From DASZQY01 sp035548515 (GTDB lineage Bacteria; Pseudomonadota; Alphaproteobacteria; Rhizobiales; Kaistiaceae): a stretch of 64,000 nucleotides of DNA. Location of the stretch: contig DASZSW010000016.1 in the NCBI GenBank assembly GCA_035548515.1, positions 1 to 64,000 on the forward strand, in the 5' to 3' direction. The position numbers and the translations under genes were made by a program. Position 1 is the first letter of the stretch. Every line of letters starts with the position of its first letter. Shown in pieces: positions 33,725 to 42,777 of the stretch. Below the pieces are notes generated by a model, which saw nothing but the letters and a program-made list of their open reading frames with translations, searched no databases and had not been told where the DNA came from.

Positions 33725-34435
33725 CTAGTCGGCGGACAGTATCTTGGCGCGGAACGTCCAGCCGGCGATGGCGCCGCCGATCAGCGGCATGATCAGGAAC
33801 AGCCAGACCTGCGACAGGCCATGCCCGAAGATCGCCGGGCCCAGGCTGCGCGCCGGGTTCACCGACAGACCGGTGACCGGCACGAACGCCAGATGCAGCG
33901 CCAGCAGGGTCAGGCCGATGATCAGGCCTGCGGGATGGTGGCTGGTCGATTGCGACGGCTGGGTGACGCCGAGGATCACGGCGGTGAACAGGAACGTCGC
34001 AACAATCTCCACGATGATCGCCGCGACCATCGAGTACCCGCCGAGGTAACCCGGACCCCATCCATTTTCGCCAAGGCCAGCGGCAGATACGTCGTATCCA
34101 CCACCTCTGCCGGTCACGATCAGCCACAGGATGACCGCACCGACGATGCCGCCCACGAGCTGTGAGACGATGTAGCCGATGGCTTCATTCGTGTTCATGC
34201 GGCCTGCCGTCACCATGGCGACGGTCACCGCAGGATTGATGTGGCAGCCGGAGATCGGACCAATCGCGTAGGCCATCGCCGTCACGGTCAGGCCGAATGC
34301 GAAGCCGACGGGCAGGATGCCGAGCGGGAATGTGCCGCCGTATCCGCCGATCACCACCGCGCCACAGCCGATAAGGACGAGCACTGCGGTACCGATCAGC
34401 TCGGCCAGGTATTTCTTCACGGAACCCGAGATCAT
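33725..34435 (-). CDS. aqpZ: Aquaporin Z
   Basis: A 236-residue six-helix water channel with both half-helix pore motifs, ISGCHINPAVTVAM and SVNPARSLGPA, the latter supplying the selectivity-filter Arg. Other family segments are YLAELIGTAVLVLIGCGAVV at the N-terminus and WLFLIMPLIGGAIAGW near the C-terminus. The small-residue pore environment and overall length fit AqpZ rather than glycerol facilitators. A terminator-like hairpin lies 13 bases before the start codon. Confidence 0.93.
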   Translation of the reverse strand: MISGSVKKYLAELIGTAVLVLIGCGAVVIGGYGGTFPLGILPVGFAFGLTVTAMAYAIGPISGCHINPAVTVAMVTAGRMNTNEAIGYIVSQLVGGIVGAVILWLIVTGRGGGYDVSAAGLGENGWGPGYLGGYSMVAAIIVEIVATFLFTAVILGVTQPSQSTSHHPAGLIIGLTLLALHLAFVPVTGLSVNPARSLGPAIFGHGLSQVWLFLIMPLIGGAIAGWTFRAKILSAD

Positions 34436-34447
34436 GTTTGCCCCCGC

Positions 34448-34466
34448 AAAAATGGCGCGGCCGCCA
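34448..34466 (-). terminator. Terminator-like hairpin just upstream of aqpZ
   Basis: On the minus strand TGGCG (34466-34462), loop GCCG, CGCCA (34457-34453) and a T5 run (34452-34448). It sits between the WD40-gene stop (34532) and the aqpZ ATG (34435). It may terminate the WD40 transcript or attenuate aqpZ. Confidence 0.5.
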
Positions 34467-34531
34467 GAGAATCAGTCGCCGCGCGATGCGTCCGCCATGC
34501 CACAGGCGCCGGTTGCCGTCACGCTCTGGGG

Positions 34532-36862
34532 TTACTGCAGGGGTGCGATCGTGTCGCTGGGAACAAAGCCGATGGGCTGGCCGCCACGGGCAACCAGCGC
34601 CCACGTCCCTTCGGTTTCGAGGACGGCGACCTGCGTGCCCGGCGTCAGCTCATCGCCTTCCGCCGAGGCCGCACCCGCCTTCTCGTGGAGCTTCACCCGC
34701 GCGATGACGACGTGCGTCGGCTTGGCTTCGGCGCTGCCGTCGGCCGGGCTGGCGCCGTTCAGGGCAGCATTCAGGTCGAGTTTCTTCAGCGCCGCCTTCA
34801 CCTGCGCCTCGTCGCCGGCAAGCTTGGCGGCAACGATCTCCGGCCGCACGAGCTGGCCCTGCGCGTCTCCCAGCGGGAAAACGTCGAGGTTGCGCACCAG
34901 CCGGACATCGCCGGCAAAATCGCCTTCGCCGTCCAGGAATCCTTCGGGCGTCATCGCCACCACCGCGCCGTCATCCAGACGCGCCGTCGTGGTCAGCAAA
35001 GCGCCCGTCTTCATCGACCAGCGCCAGACCGTGCCGTTATTCAGCACCGTCGTCAGCGTCTTGCCCTTGTCGGAAAGGCGCACGAGATCGGGATCGACGT
35101 CGTGCATGAACGGCGGCAGCGCCTTGCCCGTTTTCAGGTTCCACAGGCGCAGGCCGCCGTCACGGCCCGCGACGAACATGGATGCGCCGTCGGGCAGAAA
35201 GCCGGCCGCGGTGTTGGTGGTGCCGGTCTTGAAGGTCTTCGCTGCCTTGCCCGTCTTGACGGTCCACAGCACGACGTTGCCCTTCTCGTCCGCACCGAGC
35301 AGCGTCTTCCCGTCCGGCGAAAAGGCGAGGCTCGCGTAGTCGGCGAGACCGGTAAACGTTTGCGCGCCGGGCTTGGCGGCGAGAGCGGAGTCGGCGGCGT
35401 TCAGCGCGGCGACATTTACGACGCCGTCGCGGTTGGCGGTCGCGTAGAGCTTGCCGTCCGGCGAAAGCGCGAAGGTGGTGACGCCCTCGTCGAGTTTCGG
35501 CCCGGTGACGACAGTGTCGAGCGCGGTCATGTCCAGCGTGCGCAATGTATCGCCGACGCGGATGACGGCGCGCTTGCCGTCGGCGCTGAACGCGACGGCG
35601 CGAATGGTGCCGGCACCAACGTTGAAGTGGGCGATGACCTCGCCGGAGTCGGCGTCCCAGACGTTGACATACCCGGTCGCCTTGCGGTCCTCGGCTCCGA
35701 CGATGTGTGCGCCGTCGGGCGAAATCGCCGCGACACCGCCGCCATCGAACGTGCGCACGCTGGCCCCGGTGTCGAGGTTCCACAAGATCATGCTGTCGCG
35801 CTGCGGATAGGTGGTGAGGACGAATTCCCCGTCGGCTGTCATGCTGTCGAAAGCGCCGACCAGAGCGCGGTTGCCGAAGCTGCGGATCACCGAGCCTGTC
35901 TCGGCATCCTCGATCCAGATACCGCCGCGCGCGCCGAGCGCCACCGTTTTTCCGTCCGGCGCGAGCGCCTCGACGTCATCGCCGAAGTCGACGCGCTTTT
36001 CCTCCGTGCCGGTCTGGCCATTCCAGACGATGGTTGCGCCGCTGTCATCATCATCCGCCAGCGCGCCGGTGAGGAAATGCTTGCCGTCCGGAAAAGCGAA
36101 AGCCCACGCGTTCCGCTTTGGCGTCATCGCGAAGCTCTGCACCAGCCCGGCCTTCTTGTAGTCCCACAGCGCGATCGCGCCGTCGTATGTCGGGATCAGC
36201 ACCCGGGTGCTGTTTGCCACGAACACCGGCGCAACCGTGGTACCCGACGGACCGAATGTCTTGATCGTCTCCAGGGTGGCAAGGTCGAGCGTGTTGATGG
36301 CGGACTGCGAGACCGCGACCAGCACGGCATTCGCCGGATCGATCTTCAGGCCGGCGACAGGAAACCCGACGGTCGCCCTCCGCTCTCCCGTGGCGTCGCC
36401 GGAGAAGTCCTGGACGATGATAGCGCCGTCGTCATCGCCCGACGCGAGCAGCATGCCATCGGGCGAGAACGCCAGCGCACCGACGCTCGTCGTGTGCTCG
36501 GTCAACGTGTTGACGTTCTTGCCCGTCGCCACGTTCCAGATACGCACGGTCGTGTCGTCGCTCGCGGAGGCGAAGTAGGCTCCGTCTTGCGAGAAGGTCA
36601 GCGCGGTGATCGCGTCGGTGTGTCCCGCGTACGTGCGGATCAGCTCGCCGGTCGCGACGTCCCACAGCTTGATCTGGTGGACATAGTCGCCGGTGAGAAG
36701 GAACCTGCCGTCCGGTGAATACGTCATGATGTCGGGGGTCGCCGCATGGCCCACCGGCAACGTCACCGTCACGGCCGGAGGCGGCGGCGGCGCGGCGGTG
36801 CCGGCAAGGGCCGCGGGTGTGGCGAGCAGCAGGGCGACGAATGGCAGAAGCGCGCGGTTCAT
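34532..36862 (-). CDS. Exported WD40 beta-propeller protein with C-terminal SH3-like domain
   Basis: 776 residues from the ATG at 36862 (MNRALLPFVALLLATPAALA is a signal peptide). The mature protein contains many WD40 repeats, for example YSPDGRFLLTGDYVHQIKLW, FSQDGAYFASASDDTTVRIW and FSPDGKTLLGADEKGNVVLW, probably two seven-bladed propellers. The last 60 or so residues (VVIARVKLHEKAGAASAEGD, then GTQVAVLETEGTWALV) look like a bacterial SH3 domain of the type that binds cell-wall components. It is probably a periplasmic scaffold; the partner is unknown. It is divergent from the LprI-like gene. Confidence 0.85.
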   Translation of the reverse strand: MNRALLPFVALLLATPAALAGTAAPPPPPAVTVTLPVGHAATPDIMTYSPDGRFLLTGDYVHQIKLWDVATGELIRTYAGHTDAITALTFSQDGAYFASASDDTTVRIWNVATGKNVNTLTEHTTSVGALAFSPDGMLLASGDDDGAIIVQDFSGDATGERRATVGFPVAGLKIDPANAVLVAVSQSAINTLDLATLETIKTFGPSGTTVAPVFVANSTRVLIPTYDGAIALWDYKKAGLVQSFAMTPKRNAWAFAFPDGKHFLTGALADDDDSGATIVWNGQTGTEEKRVDFGDDVEALAPDGKTVALGARGGIWIEDAETGSVIRSFGNRALVGAFDSMTADGEFVLTTYPQRDSMILWNLDTGASVRTFDGGGVAAISPDGAHIVGAEDRKATGYVNVWDADSGEVIAHFNVGAGTIRAVAFSADGKRAVIRVGDTLRTLDMTALDTVVTGPKLDEGVTTFALSPDGKLYATANRDGVVNVAALNAADSALAAKPGAQTFTGLADYASLAFSPDGKTLLGADEKGNVVLWTVKTGKAAKTFKTGTTNTAAGFLPDGASMFVAGRDGGLRLWNLKTGKALPPFMHDVDPDLVRLSDKGKTLTTVLNNGTVWRWSMKTGALLTTTARLDDGAVVAMTPEGFLDGEGDFAGDVRLVRNLDVFPLGDAQGQLVRPEIVAAKLAGDEAQVKAALKKLDLNAALNGASPADGSAEAKPTHVVIARVKLHEKAGAASAEGDELTPGTQVAVLETEGTWALVARGGQPIGFVPSDTIAPLQ

Positions 36863-36968
36863 GCCGCAAAAATGATGGCAGCCGGCCATGCCCGTCCAGC
36901 ACGCGCGCGCGTATTTTTGCCGGTATGCTGAACGGCGGCGGCATTAACACATGAGAGGAGACGTGACG

Positions 36969-37340
36969 ATGTCCAGGATTGCGATCCGCCTCGGCCTTGC
37001 GGCCGCGGCAATGCTGGCAACGGGCGCGGCCAATGCCGCCAGTTTCAACTGCGCCAAGGCCAAGACGCCGGATGAAAAGGCTATCTGCGCCAGCCGCGCG
37101 CTCTCCGAGCTTGACGTGAAAATGGCTACGCTGTTCGGCGTGCGGATGAAGCTGCCCATGCTGATGGGCGCACGCGGCGCGGCGCAGGACGAGCAGCACC
37201 AGTTTTTGATCGATCGCGGCACCTGCGGGGCCGACAAGGCCTGCATCGGCACCGTCTACCAGCAGCGTATCGATACGCTGAATCTGGAACTGGACGACGC
37301 CATGCATGACTACTGCATCAAGGTCGGCATCTGCGGGTAG
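36969..37340 (+). CDS. LprI-like (DUF1311) small exported protein
   Basis: A 123-residue protein with a signal peptide (MSRIAIRLGLAAAAMLATGA, cleavage near ANA-ASF). The motif SFNCAKAKTPDEKAICASRA followed by LSELD is the hallmark of LprI/DUF1311 domains, which include lysozyme inhibitors; four further cysteines (GTCGADKACIG, HDYCIKVGICG) suggest disulfides. I took the ATG at 36969 because GAGGAGA lies upstream. Lysozyme inhibition is known for only some members. Confidence 0.78.
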   Translation: MSRIAIRLGLAAAAMLATGAANAASFNCAKAKTPDEKAICASRALSELDVKMATLFGVRMKLPMLMGARGAAQDEQHQFLIDRGTCGADKACIGTVYQQRIDTLNLELDDAMHDYCIKVGICG

Positions 37341-37409
37341 GCGCTCGCGAGCCCTTGCGGTTGATCTGCGGCGGGGCCACAAAGCCGCTCCCGCCGCATC
37401 GCGTTTGCC

Positions 37410-38594
37410 ATGTCCGACACCCAGACCTCCTCCGCCACCGGCTCGCTGATCCAGCCGATCTCCTCCGGTCTGCTCGCCGCGGTGGTTGGCTTCGCCAGCT
37501 CCTTCGCGGTGGTGCTGGCGGGCTACACGGCGGCCGGCGCCACGCCGGCGCAAGCCGCCTCCGGCCTGTTCGCCATCTGCCTCGGCCAGGGCATCCTTGG
37601 TGTCGTGTTCGCGACATGGACGCGCATGCCGATCACGATTGCCTGGTCGACACCCGGCGCCGCGTTGCTGATCGCAACCGGCACGCCGGCCGGCGGTTAT
37701 CCCGTGGCGGTCGGCTGCTACCTCGTGGCGGCGGCGCTCATCATCGTCGCGGGCATCTGGCGCCCGTTTGGCCGCGCAGTCGCGTCGATCCCCCTGTCCA
37801 TCGCGGGCGCGATGCTCGCCGGTGTCCTGCTCGAGCTGTGCCTCGCTCCCGTCCACGCTGTCGTCGCGGCCCCAGCCCTGGCGCTGCCCATCGTGGCGGC
37901 CTGGGCGATCGCGCTCCGTTTCACGCGCGCCTATGCCATCCCCATCGCGGTGGTGGTGACGGCGCTGGTGGTTGCCGCCACGACGACGCTGCCACCGGCC
38001 TCGGCCGAGACGCTGCTTCCCCATCCCGTCTTCGTCATGCCGTCGCTGACGCTCACCGCGCTGGTCGGCATCGCGGTGCCTCTGTTCATCGTCACGATGG
38101 CGACGCAGAACGTCCCCGGCCTCGCTGTGCTCACCGTCAATGGATACCGGCCTCCGGTCGGGCCTATCTTCGTATGGACCGGCATCGGCAGCATCGGCAC
38201 GGCGCTGATCGGCGGGCACTCGCTAAATCTTGCCGCGATTACCGCCGCGATTTGCGCCGGGCCCGATGCCCACCCCAATCCGGCGCGGCGGTGGATCGCG
38301 TCGGTCGCCTGCGGTCTTGCGTACATCGCCGTGGCCTTCGGCGCGACGTTCGCCACGGCCTTCGTCACCGCCTCGCCGCCGCTGCTGGTCGAGGCCGTCG
38401 CCGGGCTTGCGCTTCTCGGCGCCCTTGGTGCGGCCCTGTCATCGGCCGTGTCAAAGGAGGACGAACGCGTCCCGGCGCTGGTGACGTTCGTAACGGCCGC
38501 CTCGGGCGTGTCGTTTCTGGGCATCGGCGCGGCGTTCTGGGGCCTGATTGCCGGGCTGGCGCTGCTGGGCCTGCTCAAGTGGCGTCCCGCCTAG
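37410..38594 (+). CDS. benE: BenE-family benzoate/H+ symporter
   Basis: A 394-residue inner-membrane transporter with 11-12 hydrophobic segments. BenE-family features are visible: SSGLLAAVVGFASSFAVVLA near the N-terminus, WSTPGAALLIATG, and VPLFIVTMATQNVPGLAVL followed by GYRPP. The family imports benzoate or similar aromatic acids with protons. No aromatic-degradation gene is present in the window, so its substrate here is unproven. It is followed 49 bases later by an ABC-F gene on the same strand. Confidence 0.9.
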   Translation: MSDTQTSSATGSLIQPISSGLLAAVVGFASSFAVVLAGYTAAGATPAQAASGLFAICLGQGILGVVFATWTRMPITIAWSTPGAALLIATGTPAGGYPVAVGCYLVAAALIIVAGIWRPFGRAVASIPLSIAGAMLAGVLLELCLAPVHAVVAAPALALPIVAAWAIALRFTRAYAIPIAVVVTALVVAATTTLPPASAETLLPHPVFVMPSLTLTALVGIAVPLFIVTMATQNVPGLAVLTVNGYRPPVGPIFVWTGIGSIGTALIGGHSLNLAAITAAICAGPDAHPNPARRWIASVACGLAYIAVAFGATFATAFVTASPPLLVEAVAGLALLGALGAALSSAVSKEDERVPALVTFVTAASGVSFLGIGAAFWGLIAGLALLGLLKWRPA

Positions 38595-38643
38595 CCGAAC
38601 GGCCCTTGCTCCTCGCCGTCCTTCGCGGCACAAACCCGCCGCC

Positions 38644-40530
38644 ATGCTGCACATCAACGACCTCAGCTACCGCATCGGCGAGCGCCTGCTCATCGACCAC
38701 GCCAGCGTCGCCATTCCGACGGGCGCGAAAGCCGGTCTCGTCGGCAAGAACGGTGCCGGCAAGACGACGCTGTTCCGGCTGATCGCGGGGGAGATCGGCT
38801 CGGAGACCGGCAGCATCTCGTTGCCCCGCAATTGGCGCATCGGCCAGGTCGCGCAGGAAGCGCCGGGCGGACCCGAGCATCTGATCGATGTCGTCATCGC
38901 CGCCGACCTCGAGCGCAGCGCCCTGCTCGCCGAGTCGGAGACCGCCACCGACGCCCACCGCATCGCCGAGATCCACACGCGCCTCGCCGACATCGACTCG
39001 CATTCGGCGGAGTCGCGGGCAGCCTCGATCCTCGCCGGCCTTGGCTTCGACGAGGCGACGCAGCACGGCCCCTGCTCCGCGCTCTCCGGCGGCTGGCGCA
39101 TGCGCGTGGCGCTCGCCGCCACCCTGTTCACGCAGCCCGACATCCTGCTGCTCGACGAGCCGACCAACTACCTGGACCTCGAGGGCACCGTGTGGCTGGA
39201 AAATTTCATCGCGCGCTACCCGTACACGGTGGTGATGATCAGCCATGACCGCGACCTCCTCAACCGCGCGGTCGATACGATCGTCCATCTCGATCAGGGC
39301 AAGCTGACGCTCTACCGCGGCAACTACGACTCCTTCGACCGCCAGCGGCGCGAGCGCCAGGCGCTGCTCGCCAAGGCAAAAAAGAAGCAGGACGACCAGC
39401 GCGCCCACATGCAGGCGTTCGTCGATCGCTTTCGCTACAAGGCGTCGAAGGCCCGGCAGGCACAGTCGCGCCTCAAGATGCTGGAGAAGATGGAGCCGAT
39501 CGCGGCGCTCGCCGACGACACGATCTTGCCGTTCTCCTTCCCCGACCCGGCAAAGCCGATGGCGCCGCCGATCATCCAGCTCGAAGACGCTTCGGTCGGC
39601 TACGTCGAGAACGTGCCGGTGCTGAAGAAACTGAACCTGCGCATCGACGACGACGATCGCATCGGCCTGCTCGGCTCCAACGGCAACGGCAAGTCCACGC
39701 TGGCGAAACTGCTCGGCGGCCGCATGCCCGTCATGGGCGGGCGGCAGCGCCGGCTCCATCGCATGGAAGTCGCCTACTTCGCGCAGCACCAGCTCGACGA
39801 GTTGAACCCGGCCCAATCGGCCTACGACCACATCCGCGAGCTGATGCCCGACGCAACCGAGGCCCAGGTCCGCGCCCGCACCGGCGCCATGGGTTTCACC
39901 CGCCAGAAGATGGACACGCCGGCGAAGGATCTGTCGGGCGGCGAGAAGGCGCGCCTACTGCTCGGCCTCGCGACCTTCACCGGGCCGAACCTGATGATCC
40001 TCGACGAGCCGACCAACCACCTCGACATCGACAGCCGCGAGGCGCTGGTCGCGGCGCTCGCCGAATATTCCGGCGCCGTCATCCTGATCAGCCACGACCG
40101 CCATCTGCTGGAAGCTTCCGTCGACCGCCTCTGGCTGGTCGCCAACGGCACCGTGGAGCCCTTCGACGGCGACCTCGCCGACTATCGTTCGCTGGTGCTC
40201 GATTCCCGCCAGGGCCGCAACAGCGGTCGCGCCACGCCCGCATCGATCAAGGGCACCGGCCAGGAGCGGCGGCGCGAGGCGGCGAAACGGCGCGAAGACA
40301 GCGCCCCCTTGCGCAAGAAAGTGAAAGACGCCGAAGCGGCGATCGCCAAGCTGCAAAACGCACTGGCCGACATCGACAGGAAGCTCGCTGACCCGAAACT
40401 TTACAACCGCCCGGTCGACGCAGCCTTCCTCGCCAAGGAGCGCGCCGACACGGTGCGCGCGATCGCAGCCGCCGAAGACAAGTGGCTCGCCGCCAGCGCC
40501 GCGGTCGAAGAAGCCACGGCGGCGGAGTAG
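38644..40530 (+). CDS. ABC-F family ATPase (Uup/YheS-like)
   Basis: A 628-residue soluble protein with two ABC ATPase domains and no membrane segment. First domain: Walker A GLVGKNGAGKTTLF, signature LSGGWRMRVALAATLF, Walker B ILLLDEPTNYLDLE. The ABC-F linker is charged (KAKKKQDDQRAHMQAFVDRF). Second domain: GLLGSNGNGKSTLAK, LSGGEKARLLLGLA and LMILDEPTNHLDID. A basic coiled-coil tail follows (about residues 540-628). ABC-F proteins act on the ribosome E-site or on DNA/ribosome maintenance. I could not pin it to Uup, Ettα or an antibiotic-protection type. The ATG at 38644 is chosen over an upstream frame. Confidence 0.93.
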   Translation: MLHINDLSYRIGERLLIDHASVAIPTGAKAGLVGKNGAGKTTLFRLIAGEIGSETGSISLPRNWRIGQVAQEAPGGPEHLIDVVIAADLERSALLAESETATDAHRIAEIHTRLADIDSHSAESRAASILAGLGFDEATQHGPCSALSGGWRMRVALAATLFTQPDILLLDEPTNYLDLEGTVWLENFIARYPYTVVMISHDRDLLNRAVDTIVHLDQGKLTLYRGNYDSFDRQRRERQALLAKAKKKQDDQRAHMQAFVDRFRYKASKARQAQSRLKMLEKMEPIAALADDTILPFSFPDPAKPMAPPIIQLEDASVGYVENVPVLKKLNLRIDDDDRIGLLGSNGNGKSTLAKLLGGRMPVMGGRQRRLHRMEVAYFAQHQLDELNPAQSAYDHIRELMPDATEAQVRARTGAMGFTRQKMDTPAKDLSGGEKARLLLGLATFTGPNLMILDEPTNHLDIDSREALVAALAEYSGAVILISHDRHLLEASVDRLWLVANGTVEPFDGDLADYRSLVLDSRQGRNSGRATPASIKGTGQERRREAAKRREDSAPLRKKVKDAEAAIAKLQNALADIDRKLADPKLYNRPVDAAFLAKERADTVRAIAAAEDKWLAASAAVEEATAAE

Positions 40531-40560
40531 CGCACTCACGGTGTCTGCCGATGGTGAGCC

Positions 40561-40723
40561 CCTCTCCCCCATAGGGAGAGGGCCGTGAGCCTTAGTGAGC
40601 GTGAGCGAACTTAGGCGAATGGGGTGAGGGGTTATGCCTTCTCCGGCTAGCGCATAACCCCTCACCCCACGCCTCTAATTCGCTTCGCTCATAAGAGGCG
40701 CGGCCCTCTCCCTACGGGAGAGG
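40561..40723. repeat. Palindromic repeat element, copy C (gene-less)
   Basis: A nested palindrome. Outer arms are TAGGGAGAGGGCCG-type (40572-40585) against CGGCCCTCTCCCTA (40701-40714). The inner arms GGGGTGAGGGGTTATGC (40621-40637) and GCATAACCCCTCACCCC (40652-40668) are a perfect 17-bp inverted repeat around a 14-base loop. The right half holds its own stem CGCCTCT/AGAGGCG. It lies between the convergent ends of the ABC-F gene and holC. Same family as the copies at 154 and 9550. Confidence 0.93.
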
Positions 40724-40784
40724 CGGTGCTTCTTCCGGCAGGCGTAGCGCCCATTCATTCGGCAAATGGCGCCCGCAATGCGCC

Positions 40785-41234
40785 CTACGCCTTCTTCTCC
40801 CAACGGCCGCGATCGGATTGCTGCCAATACGTGGCGTCGTGGCCCGCACCTTTGACCGACGTCCAGTTCGCGCGCGCCTTGTCCACGGCGTCCTGGTCGT
40901 TGCCGTCGAACAGGATGACCACGCGACGGTAGTCGGCGTAGTTCGCGACCTCCGCGCCGTCGGCCAGGAAGCGCACCTCGGCGTGGTTCGGGTTGTCGTC
41001 CTCGGCGGTCAGCCAGACCGGCTGCTCCGCGGCGTGGCCATCCTTCGCCGTGCCGTGCGGCAGGAAGCCATCGTCGCGATACGTCCACAGATGGGCGTCG
41101 AGCGCATCGCGTCGTTCCTCGGAGCCAAGCTGCACCACCGCGCGCCACTTGCGCTCGAGGCACCGCTCCAGCAGCTCGGGCAGGATGCGCTCCAGCGGCT
41201 GGTTTTGGATGTGATAGAAGAGCACCTCGGTCAA
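40785..41234 (-). CDS. holC: DNA polymerase III subunit chi
   Basis: A 149-residue clamp-loader accessory subunit that links the replicase to single-strand-binding protein. The N-terminus TEVLFYHIQNQPLERILPEL and segments CLERKWRAVVQLGSEERRDA, LDAHLWTYRDDGFLPHG and YRRVVILFDGNDQDAV are typical of HolC. In many bacteria it directly follows pepA; here an oppositely oriented glycosyltransferase gene lies between the two. It has its start 19 bases from that divergent gene. Confidence 0.92.
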   Translation of the reverse strand: MTEVLFYHIQNQPLERILPELLERCLERKWRAVVQLGSEERRDALDAHLWTYRDDGFLPHGTAKDGHAAEQPVWLTAEDDNPNHAEVRFLADGAEVANYADYRRVVILFDGNDQDAVDKARANWTSVKGAGHDATYWQQSDRGRWEKKA

Positions 41235-41253
41235 CGGGACAGCTCCGGAGCGA

Positions 41254-42777
41254 ATGCGACGGCGCTATCCCTACATTCCAATCGGGTTTCCTGTGAAGCG
41301 CCTCGCTGACAATCTTGCTCACGCCTTCGACCAACGTCCCGAATCGTTCTTCCTCGTCGTGCTGGCCGTGCAGGCGGTTCTCTGGTTCCTCGCGCCGGTG
41401 CTCACCTATTCGAACGCGCCGGTCGACATCGTTGAGAACCTCGCGTGGGGGCGCGAATGGCAGCTCGGCTACGCCTCCCATCCGCCGCTCCAAGCTTGGC
41501 TGAGCATGGGTGCGGTTTGGCTCGCGGGCAACGCAATCTGGCCGATATTCGTGCTCTCGCAGATCGCGATGGCGCTCACATACCTGCCGCTCTATCTGCT
41601 CGGCCGCGAGGCAGGCGGCGCGCGCGTCGGCCTCTTCGCCGTCCTGATCTTCAGCCTCGTGTTCTACGCCAACTGGCCAACGCCCGAGTTCAACGCCAAC
41701 GTTCTCCAGATGCCGATCTGGGCGTTCGCGACATGGGAATTGTGGCGGGCGATCAAGACCGAGCGGCTCATATGGTGGCTGACATTCGGCTTCACATGCG
41801 CGCTTGCGGCGTACGCCAAGTACAGCGCGGTCATCCTGTTCGCTGCACTCTTCCTCGCATCGGTGGCGATCCCGGAGGGGCGCCGGGCCTATCGCACCGT
41901 TGGCCCTTATCTTGCGGTCGCCCTCGCCCTCGCACTGCTGGTGCCACATCTCTGGTGGCTGTGGTCGGCCGACTTCCTGCCGATCAGGTACGTCGAGGAT
42001 CGGGCCGGCCGCCCGGAAGGCTTCGATCGCATAACGCGACTGCTCTCGTTTTCCGGAGCCCAGATTCTCGATCACCTGCTCCCGGCGGTGGTGCTGCTGG
42101 CGAGCGGGATCGGATTTCGATCCATCAACCGCCAACCACTCGCCGACCGCAGCCTGTGGCGCTTCATCCTCGTGATGGCTTTTGCGCCTTACGCCGTGAC
42201 GCTGCTCTTCGCGCTGCTCAGCGGGTATGGCCTGCGCGACATGTGGGCTGCGCCCATGCCGATCTGGATCAGCCTTGTGGCGGCCATCCTGTTTCTGCCG
42301 GTGGTGCGGCGCCTGCCCGGCTTCCTTTTCACGTGGGCGGTGGCGTTCGCGCTGCTGCCGGTGCTGCTCGGCGTCGTGACCGTCGCGTCGCGCGATTTTC
42401 CCCACCCGCTTTGGGCGGCATGGCCGGGAAGCGCGATGGCGGACGCACTCGGGGCGGCATGGAAGCAGAACACCGGCGGCGCGCCCCTGCGCATCGCGGC
42501 TGGCGACCGCTTGTCCGCCGGGCTGATGGGCGCGCTCTATCCCGAGCATCCGCACGTGATGACGCGGGCTGATTTCCGGCTCAGCCCATGGATCACGCCC
42601 GAGGAGCTCGAGCGCGATGGCGCGCTGTTCGTCTGGTACTATAACCCGTTCGACGGCGTGCCGCCGGAATACACGAAGTTTGGCCCGTTCAAGGCCATTG
42701 GCACCGTGCAGATCCGCTTCCCCGGACCCGACAGCGCCGCGATCGGCTGGGCGGTGAAGGCGCCGGCGGGGCGCTAG
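41254..42777 (+). CDS. GT39-type polyprenyl-sugar glycosyltransferase (ArnT/PMT-like)
   Basis: A 507-residue membrane protein with about ten hydrophobic segments. Early on it has DIVENLAWGREWQLGYASHP followed by PLQAW, the loop carrying the acidic catalytic residue in GT-C glycosyltransferases of the GT39/GT83 type. These enzymes transfer a sugar from a polyprenyl-phosphate donor to lipid A or protein on the periplasmic side. The C-terminus is soluble and periplasmic (TPEELERDGALFVWYYNPFD). An internal GTG at 41293 is an alternative start. Its stop codon overlaps the convergent pepA stop. Confidence 0.85.
   Translation: MRRRYPYIPIGFPVKRLADNLAHAFDQRPESFFLVVLAVQAVLWFLAPVLTYSNAPVDIVENLAWGREWQLGYASHPPLQAWLSMGAVWLAGNAIWPIFVLSQIAMALTYLPLYLLGREAGGARVGLFAVLIFSLVFYANWPTPEFNANVLQMPIWAFATWELWRAIKTERLIWWLTFGFTCALAAYAKYSAVILFAALFLASVAIPEGRRAYRTVGPYLAVALALALLVPHLWWLWSADFLPIRYVEDRAGRPEGFDRITRLLSFSGAQILDHLLPAVVLLASGIGFRSINRQPLADRSLWRFILVMAFAPYAVTLLFALLSGYGLRDMWAAPMPIWISLVAAILFLPVVRRLPGFLFTWAVAFALLPVLLGVVTVASRDFPHPLWAAWPGSAMADALGAAWKQNTGGAPLRIAAGDRLSAGLMGALYPEHPHVMTRADFRLSPWITPEELERDGALFVWYYNPFDGVPPEYTKFGPFKAIGTVQIRFPGPDSAAIGWAVKAPAGR

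Noticed and set aside
36432..38219. 595-codon minus-strand frame spanning the LprI-like gene and benE
   Set aside because: It crosses two well-supported genes and a promoter region; its product is a charged shadow.
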